Assembly (NCBI RefSeq): GCF_029227915.1
Contig: NC_079888.1
Coordinates: 4,911,001 to 4,975,000 of the forward strand
Source: Hydractinia symbiolongicarpus
Taxonomy: Eukaryota > Cnidaria > Hydrozoa > Anthoathecata > Hydractiniidae
Length of the DNA stretch: 64,000 nucleotides
Direction: 5' to 3'
Position numbers and translations under genes: made by a program. Below, one piece after another: positions 20,743 to 32,005 of this stretch. Under the pieces are notes generated by a model that saw only the letters and a list, made by a program, of their open reading frames with translations, searched no databases and was not told the DNA's origin. The stretch's first letter is position 1. Every line of letters begins with the position of its first letter.

Positions 20743-23700
20743 ATGATTCTTCTAAGGGTGGTTATCGTTGGTGCTAGTGGAGTTGGCAAAAGTTCAATTG
20801 TGACAAAATTTTGCAGTGATACACTTGCAGTTGGCTCATCAGTCTTAGGCTGTGATTTCAGAACAGATACTATGGATCACAAAGGTTCAAAATACAAGTT
20901 ACAAATTTGGGACACTCCTGGAAACGAAGAGTTTTGGACTTCAAATTGTTGTTCAGCAGACATGATTATAATAGTTTACGATGTTGGTAAACAAAGTTCT
21001 TTTGATATGATTGATACATTTATTTCTCAAATTAAAAAGTACGGTAAAGAAGATGTACCCTATGCGATTGTTGCAAATAAAGCTGACTTGGAATGCTGGG
21101 AAGTTAAGATAAATCCCAAAGATACAAGAGAAGCTCTTTTTTTGTAAGTTTCTTCCCTTATTTTTATTTGCTTTTGAGGACAAATGTTTTATTCAAGAGG
21201 GCTTTACAATTGAAGGTGGAATGCATTTTTGCCTAATATTCACAAAAAGTATCTGTTTGCCTTGAACATGTCCTTTGACTGGTATGTCACATTTCGGAAT
21301 CAGTATTACAAAATTTACATCTACAACTACGGCAAGTGCCAAGCAACTACTCTTATCTTTTACCCAGATTTAACTAGTGTTATAGGTTTTCTTTTGCTTG
21401 TGCCTTCATCTGTTTTTTAAAAAATGTCTAAGCTTTATGAAATGGCAAATTTTAACTTTGCATGACTTTATACCAAAGTAGTTAAATGGGATTTGGAAAT
21501 TATGGAGGCAAATAGTCTGTCTACAATTTTTTTGTCATAAATTTCTTACCTTAGTCTATCATTTGTAAAGAACTTAAAACACAGTATATAAGATCATGAA
21601 CATTTGTGTACATGATTAAGAAGATATTGAAGTTTAAAGATGATGTCATCAATCTGTTGGTTTCAAAACGGATGGGTTAGCCCAGCTTAAAAAATCAGCA
21701 TAAATTTAGTTTAAGGTGGTTTCTGGTTACGCAGCCATTATTTAGCCTTAAAGTTCTATATAAAATTCAAGGCCTTCGATCACTTACTTAAAAACAGTGA
21801 CATCAATCCTATTTTTTATTGACGTCAAAACAATATAATAGACTAGTTTAAAAGCATATGGAAGAATGCATTTGATTACAGTAGGGTAGAAAATACTTTG
21901 AAAATCATTTTATGATAACGTCGTCAATGGGCTGTCAATGTATTAAAAAATTGTTAACTGATTGTGTAAGCTTAACTACTATAATCAACTTTAAAAAGTC
22001 ATAGACACACACACAAACTGGTCATATTATAATAGACTGAAGTGCATGAAAAAGTTATAGCTTGTTTTAGAAATTTTAACGAGTCAACAGTTGTGTTTTT
22101 GACGAACAGTTAAGGATATAAAACCCAACAATGTGCAAAAAAATTTATCCTACATCAATAATTAAAAATAATATCCTGTTTTAATACTTTTATAGACATT
22201 TGTTATGAATCTTGATGATCATCTTCATGTTTATATTTATGATATACTATCTTGATGATTCATTCAACCAGCACTAAAATGTCAAATTGCAAGCAAATAT
22301 AAATTTTATTTGAGCAATATAGAATCTTCTGCTGCCTTGTTCTTTTATTCTGATGCATCTGACTTGATTTTAATGCTATAGTGGGCAGAGAACAAAAGCA
22401 ATTATTTTAAAAGCAAATAACATCAAATTTCACCCACTCCAGTACTTTAAATAGATTAAATTTCTGGCATATTGTAAAGCTTGTACCAGTTCTCTTTTAC
22501 CAACAAGTACATAATTCTATTTTGCCTGACAGCATAAGCTAAATTATGATTTGTTGGGCTAGCAGAGTTGATCAACGTACTTGTGGTAAGGCGCAATCAA
22601 GGTCATTGTTTGGCATTGTGTCAAGATTCCAGTAGCTTTATCTAATATAGTCAACATTCAACAGACCAGTCAGGAGAATTTACTTGCACATGTAAATTAA
22701 TCTGTGTGAGAATCCATGTGCAATCACAGACTAATCTGCACTTTGCAAAGTTAGATCAATGAGAGAGCTGCTATCTGATAGAACTTGTGGGGGATGTCTT
22801 TACTTGTGAACCCCAAACACAACAACAGAAGGTGCACTACTGACTAAAATCAACTTAATTTATCCTAATTAAAATTAAATCTTCATTCATTTTTATTTTT
22901 TTTATACAATGACATATGTTATGCATTTGGTCAATTGCTGGTCCACTGCTGGTTAGTTCTGTGATAACCTGTTTTATAATTGAGTGTTTGTTCAGCAGCA
23001 GATGTGTGGTTGTATGAAAATTGGGAAAGTGTAAAATGCAGTTTTCTTGTTCTTTTTTAGTCTGGAAACGTCGTGTAAAACAGATTTAAATATCAGGGAA
23101 TTATTTCAAAGAGTTGTTGAATGTTGTCATGATGCGAAGCAAGAACAGATAGAACAGATAAAACTGAATGATAACAATTATAGCTCTCTGTGTGTAACTG
23201 TTGCATGTGCAAGTTATAAAATGCCCATATCAACGTACAACATAACGTTTGATGGATTTCTGAAGAACCCATGTCTAACAAAGATTCCATATGATTTATT
23301 AGTATCTGTCTCTGAAGCATTAGTAAATTGTAGTAAAAGTGGTTTCCTATCGATGAAAGGTATTCTGATGTATCACAAGTATTTTTTTGTATTGCGAGAA
23401 GATTTTTTATATTGGTTTAAAAACAATAAAAATGCTACATGTATCGACCAATTGGATTTAAATAGTTGCCTATCTGTTATGCAAAAGAAGTGTCAATACA
23501 TACATATTAGTTACTACAGCAAATCAAGTGGAAAGATTGAAAGTATGCGTTTATATGCACACAACAAAAAAGAATGTGAAGAATGGTTAAATTTGTTAAA
23601 AACTAAGGTAAGACATTTTTTATTGAAAATGATAACAAGAGATTAACGACATACAGACGGAATAAAAATCTGCATAATACAAATTTTCTAAAGGTGCAAA

Positions 23701-25945
23701 AAGTAGAACAGCATGGGGGTAATCTGTTAATATTGTAATTGTTAACTGTCTAAGTAAGATGAAAATAATAAATAACAAGTTCAGTGTAGTGTTCTTATCA
23801 TAATATAATTTGCTACTTTGGTTACCACACGAGATAAAATTTCAAAACAGTCTTGTCTAAAAACAGAAACATTCTATGCAGAATTGTGCTTATAGAATAA
23901 GTCGATGTAAACAAAACATTAAGATGTTTGACACTTTTTAAAAAAAGAATGCGTAAAATTGAATGTGCAGCTAAAGTTTAGTTACAGCGAATATTGAAGT
24001 AAATCTTCCAACTAGCGAGCCAAGAAATGACATGGACTTGGATGATTTTTATGTTGACGAATAACCGATTTCTCGTCCTGTGTTTAGCATTTTCGATCAA
24101 GGTCACCGTTTTTTATAGACAATGTTAAGATATTAGTTAACTTGGCTATGTTAAAGAACCTTTCAGACAGAATATTGCAAACTAATGTCAGTACTTCAAT
24201 AAAACTTGGCATTGTTGTTGTTTCTATCCTATAAAATGTTTTTTATCGTTTAGTGTCATCAAGAGCTCTAAGCCAATCACAAGGTTTTTATTGGCTCTAA
24301 GCCAATAAAAACCTGTATTGCCTGCTCGCATTATGCAGATGATTAGCAATTTACAATATTGACCATTATATATTGGTTAATCAAATTAGCTGTATTTTAT
24401 TGTCTAGCAGCAGAAAGAAGACACAGAGCATGAAGATAGCCACAAACCAAAGAAAGATATGATGCCTTTGAATATTATCGGGAGATTTCAGTTTAGAAAT
24501 GATGAAGAAATTATTGTGACTATTTCAAAGCAATCAAATGAAGAATGTGTGTTACAATGCATACCAAAGTGGTTGTTGGGCCTCGTTTTTGATTTTTCTG
24601 CTTCATTTCAATTTCCACTAAAAAGTTTCAGGGTAAGTTGTAATGGATGCGCAAACACAGATAAGTTACCTAACAAAAGATGCACCATGTTTAAATTTGA
24701 GGATATTATTCCAGTTTTGTCTGTACAGTTTTTATATTATTATTCGTAGTTTATCGCAAATTCAAGGGCTGCCACAAATCCAGGTTAAAATAGACAATCA
24801 TTTGTACCCTAAAAATGTGACAAGCCAGGATGATATTTGCACAGATGATCTCATGTTTAAAGTTGTCTGTGAAATGTAATTTTTCTGTTTTAAAGCTTGG
24901 TTTCTATCTGGAGTTAATTCGTGTTACGCATGTGCGCTAATTGGAGTTATTTTTAATGCCTAATGGAAACGATTCAATGATTTCTTAAAAACCCAAATTC
25001 TAAGTCATTTTCTTTCCTTATATTGCTGTCTTTTAATTTACTTTTATTAATTAACTTTTTCGTTTTTAATCTGCACATGTGGAGTTTTCCACGGGCTTTA
25101 TCGACTAGTAATCTAAATAATATCTATTTTCCAAATATTAAACTGCAAAATTGATGTGTGTATTTTTACAATAACAATAAAAGAAATTTTTTCAAAAATT
25201 TTCATAGAATTGGTAAGTAACCCTTTCTCTGCCATAACATGCATGTCATTTGATAAAATACCAGCCCTAATCCATTTCTTTTTCTCTAGTATTATAAAGA
25301 CACAGAGACAAGCAAAAATTTTTTATTGATTAGTACTGACACTCACATGAGACTTTGGTTTAGACCGAAAGATGAAAGGTAATTCCTAAAAAACTCCTGC
25401 CTGTTTCTTAAATAATATTTTCTTACTTTTGTCATTTTTGTAGATTTAATTTATTTTTTACGACTTTTGATGCCTTTTGCACTTTGGGGATTTACATGGT
25501 GAGTACTATTTAAGGAAAAAGCAACAATAAGATGGAAAAGGAGTAAAAAGACCAAAACTGTGCCATAAAACAAAGGGTTTTATCAAAACACAGGTAGAAC
25601 ATGCCCTACTTTACTTGATAATACAATTCTTTGTCAAAGTTAGGTTTACACTAAATGCTAAATAGCGATATAATTTTAGGTACCCAGTGTGCTAAAATTT
25701 CGTGATTTACAAACATATGTTATCGCTAAGCAAACAAGTAATGTCTGTAGACATGTGATAGATGACACCATAAAAAGATCACTGTTTTTTCACTTTCTAA
25801 ATTAGCAGCAACAATCTCGTATTTCCTTCTTTGTTTTGTGGGAGACTGTACACATTTCCAAAATAAGTTGTTCAACTGAATTTATTTTATTGAATGCTTT
25901 TTTTATTATAAAGGAGTTTCAAGGCTCTTCATACTGATCTACAAA

Positions 25946-26683
25946 CAGCATAATTGACAGCATCATGTATAATTGACAGCATCATGTATAATTGACAGCA
26001 TCATGTATAATTGACAGCATCATGTATAATTGACAGCATCATGTATAATTGACAGCATCATGTATAATTGACAGCATCATGTATAATTGACAGCATCATG
26101 TATAATTGACAGCATCATGTATAATTGACAGCATCATGTATAATTGACAGCATCATGTATAATTGACAGCATCATGTATAATTGACAGCATCATGTATAA
26201 TTGACAGCATCATTTATAATTGACAGCATCATGTATAATTGACAGCATCATGTATAATTGATAGCATCATGTATAATTGACAGCATCATGTATAATTGAT
26301 AGCATCATGTATAATTGACAGCATCATGCATAATTGACAGCATCATGTATAATTGACAGCATCATGTATAATTGAAAGCATCATGCATAATTGACAGCAT
26401 CATGTATAATTGATAGCATCATGTATAATTGACAGCATCATGTATAATTGACAGCATCATGTATAATTGACAGCATCATGTATAATTGATAGCATCATGT
26501 ATAATTGACAGCATCATGTATAATTGACAGCATCATGTATAATTGACAGCATCATGTATAATTGACAGCATCATTTATAATTGACAGCATCATGTATAAT
26601 TGACAGCATCATGTATAATTGACAGCATCATGTATAATTGATAGCATCATGTATAATTGATAGCATAATGTATAATTGACAGC
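25946..26683 (+). repeat. 19-bp minisatellite, about 38 units (intron 4, copy B)
   Basis: The unit CAGCATCATGTATAATTGA is repeated head to tail without spacers for about 738 bp. Variant units include CATTTATAAT, TGATAGC, ATGCATAAT and TGAAAGC, interspersed among identical units. The array ends about 50 bp before coding exon 5 (26735). Confidence 0.95.
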
Positions 26684-27435
26684 TATACAATGTATATGGA
26701 TCTGTTTTACTCAGATAATTAAATTTCTATGTAGATTATTCATTTCGAAACTGATTTCTATATTTGGCGAATATGCATTTGGTGGAATGGTGACAACGTC
26801 TGTTTTGAATGAAACATTTAAAATTATCTACAAAATTGCTTGCTTGCAGTTACATGTTTCTCCTGTGAAACGTATCCTCGACCTTATCGATGAAAGTATC
26901 AAGAACAAGTATTATTAATTTTTTTTTAGGCCTAAATAATGTTTTTCTCTGACACAAAGCTCCATTGATAAATCTGTGTAAAAACCTAAAAAGCTTTAGT
27001 TTGTGTTACTTTGACATGACTCGAATTAGTGGGCCACAAGTCCGCGTGTTTAGATATCGAGTTTTGGTTATGGATAGTGTTATAAAAGCGCATCTCAATA
27101 TATATATGGATTACATATGGAATATGTCTATTTTATAGGAAATCAATACATGAACTATGTTTGCGTAGATGTCGAATTATTCCACAAGACATCTATGCTA
27201 TTACTCATGCTTTGTCGTTCTACCCTGGCATAACTTTAATAGATTTAAGAAGTACACGTATGACCAGTAAAGGTACTTGATTATTGGTTGTTAATTTGAC
27301 ATTTAACGTCTCTCTGGAAACGTTATAGTTAAAAATCAGCAATTATTTCTTTATGTATGTTGAACCAGCACTTTAACTGCGATGGTAAAGACACTGTAAA
27401 CTGATTTGAATTTTTAGTATTAAAATGGGATAGGT

Positions 27436-27525
27436 AGATCTATCTAGATAGATAGATAGATGGATAGATGGATAGGTGGATAGGTGGGATGGGTGGGATG
27501 GATGGGATGGATGGGATAGATCGAA
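27436..27525 (+). repeat. (GATA/GGAT)n microsatellite (intron 6, copy B)
   Basis: A run of TAGATAGATAGATGGATAG that drifts into GGATGGGTGGGATGGATGG. Simple-sequence DNA with no coding role. Confidence 0.85.
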
Positions 27526-28037
27526 TGTTTCTGAGAGAAGTAAAGAAAAAAAATTGAAGAAAAAACTCGCTTAAATTTCTTCAAACAAAATTGCAACCCT
27601 TAAGGTAGTCAAAACTTTGTCTTCCCTCAGTCAGTTTTTTTACACCCTAAATTCAGGAAAATAGACCAAACTTTGTCTAGCCAGGAGTTATCACAAAGTC
27701 GGACATCCCCCAAAATAGTTTTTGTTGGTTAAAAAATACCTCGATGAGATTCGTGATAAAAGTTGTAATGGCATGTTTATTTTATTTTATAGGTCTTGTG
27801 TATTTACTAAAAGCACTTTGCAAGTACAAGTGGTTACAGAGTTTAGATTTTGGACAAAATTAAGCTATTGATTCTCGAGAAACAAGATCTGCTCTACAAG
27901 AGTATCTATCCAATGCACAGTTAAAATGCATAAAGTTTCGCAGTACAGATGTTGGAATTGTAACATTTGATGTATTTTTTCAGTCCTTAAAGGTAAAGTT
28001 TATTCATAATTTCTGTTTAGTTTTGTGATCATTGCAC

Positions 28038-28091
28038 TTTGATCATTCCATTCTCATTTTGGTTATCCAAAATGAGAATGGAATGATCAAA
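28038..28091. repeat. Perfect 25-bp inverted repeat with 4-nt loop (intron 7, copy B)
   Basis: Arms 28038-28062 and 28067-28091 are exact reverse complements around TTAT. The hairpin lies inside intron 7 and is followed at once by a degenerate GATGATTTCATTT tandem array. Confidence 0.9.
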
Positions 28092-28105
28092 TTCTGGAAT
28101 AATTA

Positions 28106-28245
28106 TATATACGATGATTTCAGTTACGATGATTTCTTTTGCGATGATTTCATATTTTGATGATTCCATTTGGGACGATTTTATTTGCGATGATGTCATT
28201 TGCGATGATGTCATTTTGGATGATTTCATTTGTGATTATTTTTAT
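28106..28245 (+). repeat. Degenerate 13-15-bp tandem array GCGATGATTTCATTT
   Basis: About nine imperfect units such as ACGATGATTTCTTTT, GCGATGATTTCATAT and GCGATGATGTCATTT follow each other in intron 7 of copy B. Confidence 0.75.
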
Positions 28246-30039
28246 TGGGATTAATTTTGTTTGACAAGATTTTATCATGTTTTTATGATAAATTCAATTG
28301 CATAGATTCTTGTTTCAGACTCACAAAACGCTTACTGATGTTGATATTGCATTTAATGTTGTTGATGATGTAAATTGTGATGCTATCTCTGAAGTTATTA
28401 TCCACAACACAAAGTTGGAAAAACTGCTCATGTGGCATAGTCATATCACTGATCATGGTGCCAATGTATTGATAAATGCTGTAAACCAACGACCGATGGA
28501 TTCACCACATTTGTGTCTAGAACTCCATGGTTCTCAATATATATATGAAGAAACAATGAAACATTTTGACGTAAGTGAGGTTCTTTAGTTAATACGTTTT
28601 TACCATATTTTTATTACTGTTTTGTATATATTTCTATATATGTGTATTTTTATTTACCCTGAACGCATTTTTTTCTATCCTGTCTTTCTTAATTTCTCCA
28701 AAGCACCATCATAGCCCTGAGAATATGCTCATATCGCTTAAATCGCTACAACCTAATTATAAAGACTCAGTTAGTTATCTGACTGACCTATATTTGGCCA
28801 TAAACACAAAAAAATAATATATTTTTAAGCAATAAAAGCAATAAAGAATTGGCTGGAAAAGTGTCACAGTTGAACACACGGCGCGTGTTTACAGGTAAGG
28901 CGCACGGATGAAATTGCCATTGCGTACTTTAAGAGATAACCAAATAAATTTGGGTATTTTACTTTTTGTGTTTTGCTCACAGACCAACCTAACTAGCAGC
29001 GATGTCTAGCATGCTAATGGCCTCAGGGTCACGTTTCTAAAATCTAGTTATTTTATAGGAATGTGTTAGATTGAAATGTCAATCTAAAGTAAGCAGAAAG
29101 GTTAAGGTATCAGGACAAAGCTCGGATTTTGTGGAAACACTTACTGGAAACAAAATTAAGGAAATTGTGGGTAAAACTTCTAATGGTGAAGAAATAGAAA
29201 AGGAAATTGAAAAGCTCAAATTAAAAGAAGAAATTCAATCAAAAGAAAAGGTTGAAAGGAAAGGACTTGCTCGCATGAAATCTAATCTTAAGAACAACTA
29301 TGTGTCTCCACTTGATGACTCAGGTGACAAGATTAAAATACTTTTCTAAAATTTTTTTGATCTCTGCACCAGGCTAGAAGAAGACTAATTTTGACACTTT
29401 CAGTATCGCGCTTTTTGTATCCTATCCTAAGTAACAATATCACGGTTGTTCATTATTGTGTTCTGCAGCTAGTGGTTAAGAAATTAGCAATTATAGATCA
29501 CACGGTCTGACTTAAACGTAAGGATCTGTATATTTAGAAAAAATGGTTGCGTATGTGCTGGACCAAAAGTTTATCGGCGAAAGAGCTGATGGGTTGTATT
29601 TTTCAGAAATTCTGCTGGACGATCATGGTAAGGCAAAAGAATTATGGGCTTCATGTAATAGGTGCGATCATCCTGTGCTGGACGTGGTAGCATATTATTG
29701 TAATAATAACACACGCAAGAATTTACTGGCTGATGTAAACGCAGCTTTAGAAGAATGTGGATTTCTTGGACTTGTGATTGAAGAGGAAGAAATTCATCCG
29801 ATTCAAAAAGGTACCACTTGTTTTTAATGCTTTTATTGTTTTGGATAAAGTAAAAAAATACTATGGTATTGTTTTGGTATATTTAGTAATCTAGCTAAAA
29901 CGTTATAGAGAAGTTAAAAAAAGGAGGCAGTTATTACTTTTGTAGGTTCAAATTTTTTATGTGTTTCCATTTTTATGCATTTCCCCTTCCTCAAGGTATT
30001 GAGTGGTCTACTACTATAAAAAGTTCCCGTCATTTTTTA

Positions 30040-30835
30040 CAAATGCTCAGTAGACTGCATGTAGAAAATCTTGCGCAAAGATGTCGCCGATCCGATTTTC
30101 CATCTGTCTTGGAAATGGAAGGTCGGGTGGGATGTTGGATGTAAATTCAAATATCGGATGAAATCGAATTTCTTGTTTGTGACACATCTTTCATCCGACA
30201 CGTGAGTTTAGTAATTTGAATTTTCACGATGGAGGACAGAACTTTGCTCGCAACGGTAATTGTATTAAACGAGCTTGCAGATTCTGATGACGAAAAAAAA
30301 AACAATGCAGAGGAAAAACAAGAAGTTTGATTTGATTTCTTTTTTTCTGGCATTTTGCTTTTTTCACTTGTTCTTTACTCTTTCCATGTAGTTCAAAAAC
30401 TTCACCCTGATGGTCAATCTCAATTTCACCATCACTACCAGATTTCTTAATTTCTTCAATAAAATAAAACAAAATATAATATTCAATATAATAAAACAAA
30501 ACAGTGTTATTTTGAATGAATTCGAATTTTCACGCGTTCGAAAATCAATCAATTTTTTTGAAACGCCAATTATTTAATTTTGTAAAGAAAAAGACTCCAA
30601 AAGTCGGATGAAATGGTACACCAAACCTATCCGACATCACTTTTGTTTATTTTTTTGTTGGATGTTCTGGAACAAACTTTCATCCGACCTCATCCGACTT
30701 GATTTAGCACTTTTTTGGAAAATTTTGTTTTTTTGTACATACGCAAACCGATCCGACATTTCATCCGACATGGGAAAAATCTCAAGTCGAATGAAAATTT
30801 CGGTCGATTTGCGTCGACCTTTAACTGGGTAGTAC
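30040..30835. mobile_element. Harbinger-like remnant rich in (T)CATCCGAC motifs (intron 10, copy B)
   Basis: The hexamer to octamer CATCCGAC or its complement occurs at about 30089, 30155, 30191, 30603, 30630, 30681, 30691, 30751 and 30762. Between the two motif clusters is a short + frame (from 30230, MEDRTLLATVIVLNELADSD, stop near 30330) facing a minus-strand frame with a Glu/Lys-rich sequence (SGSDGEIEIDHQGEVF). Two convergent fragments suggest an internally deleted PIF/Harbinger element, but the family assignment is inference and terminal repeats were not fixed. Confidence 0.45.
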
Positions 30836-31567
30836 TTTTCTTGTATGTTGAAAATGTGCAGCCATTATGATGATGATGATGAATATCTTGGCGATGCATA
30901 AGTCGATGAGTGACAGTTCTGGTTGATGATTATTGACAGCTGCTATAAGCACTGTACTGAAAGACGAATGACATTTCTTATTTGTATTTCATCCTTGCAG
31001 TGCTTGTTATTTTCAATAATTTGTAAATGTATTTACTGGCATATAATCTGAATTTGTTTAAAAGTAAAGAAAAAGATTGTTTGATTTATCGTTGCATTGC
31101 ACTTGTTATTTTCCCTAAATAAACCTAGCGGTGAAGACAGTTTTTAATAAGTACACTGGTTAATGTTGGTTATTTGTAATTCTGTCTGTCCAGCTTATTA
31201 TTTTCAATTATTTGTAATTGTATTCACTAGTGTTAGATCTAAAGGGTTAGCTGTAAAGGGAAAATAGTTTTGTTGTGTTTTATGTATTTGAATTTGATTT
31301 AGTGGAACACTGTACTGATCTTGGTGACTTTGATGCCAGCAGACGACAGATATTTTCAATGATATCAACTCAAATTGGTTTCGAAGCAAGGTATTTGTCT
31401 CATTTCACAAAGGTTTATTAATTACATTTCTATTTTTAATTCATCAAAGTATGCAACACTCATTCGTTCCAGGCTTTTATAAATTTAATCTACCCACGAC
31501 CGGGAAAGATAGTAGCGTATGCGTTTTAAGATGGTAGCGTATATGGCGGAGCGCCAGAACAATGAAG

Positions 31568-31831
31568 TGATTTGAATTTAATTATTTGAACTAGTCGTTA
31601 GCCCGTGGAAAAATCCACGAGTTCGCCCGTCGCAGCTAAGCTACCATTTTGCGTGACAGACGGACGGAGAGACGTATACTGGGCATTATAAAATTGATGT
31701 GATTTGAATTTAATTATTTGAATTAGTCGTTAGCCCGTGGAAAAATCCACGATTTCGCCCGTCGCAGCTAAGCTACCATTTTGCGTGACAGACGGACGGA
31801 CGGACGGAGAGACGTATACGGCCATTATAAA
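31568..31831 (+). repeat. Two tandem 132-bp repeat units next to the broken end of copy B
   Basis: Units start at 31568 and 31700 (TGATTTGAATTTAATTATTTG), each containing TAGTCGTTAGCCCGTGG, a short inverted repeat CGTGGAAAAATCCACG and GACAGACGGACGG. They differ by a few substitutions and by the number of GGAC repeats. A related CCACGGGCTTTATCGACTAGT piece lies at about 25090-25110 in intron 3 of copy B, so this is a dispersed repeat. Confidence 0.8.
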
Positions 31832-32005
31832 ATAGATTTTTTGATCGATGTTAGAAGGAATTGGTACCAGGGTAGTTAATTTTGAAATCTGGGAACGTAG
31901 AACTTCAATTATTTTTCTCCGTACGGCATTGTTCAAAAGTTAAAAAAGGATCCCTCGCAACGAAAATAATAATTGACTCAGTATATAATATATAGTATAT
32001 TTCTG

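Larger units (their letters stand above)
20743..31421 (+). pseudogene. Rab-like GTPase / PH / LRR paralogue, copy B (nonsense in LRR, Death domain truncated)
   Basis: Exons align one to one with copy A: 20743-21143, 23061-23607, 24408-24632, 25290-25378, 26735-26908, 27139-27272, 27793-27992, 28319-28570, 29059-29323, 29538-29810, 31303-31421, with conserved phases and splice sites. The GTPase keeps GASGVGKS, WDTPGNEE, NKAD and ETSCK, so its nucleotide pocket looks better than that of A. Exon 7 has an in-frame TAA at 27861-27863 (copy A has Glu there), giving 546 residues if translated. Exon 11 runs only to ARYLSHF and then a stop at 31419-31421; the rest of the Death-like domain is absent. 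Exon 9 differs strongly in sequence and length from A. It could be a pseudogene or could encode a GTPase-PH-partial-LRR product; the retained open frames upstream of the TAA leave that possible. Confidence 0.75.

Noticed and set aside
25946-26683. Repeat array that could be taken for a CRISPR array
   Set aside because: The units are contiguous 19-mers without unique spacers, in a eukaryotic intron; it is a minisatellite.
28029-28229. Minus-strand frame with MTSSQ repeats
   Set aside because: Translation of the hairpin and GATGATTTCATTT tandem array in intron 7 of copy B.
30608-30832. 74-codon plus frame in intron 10 of copy B
   Set aside because: It runs through the CATCCGAC motif cluster with no protein signature.
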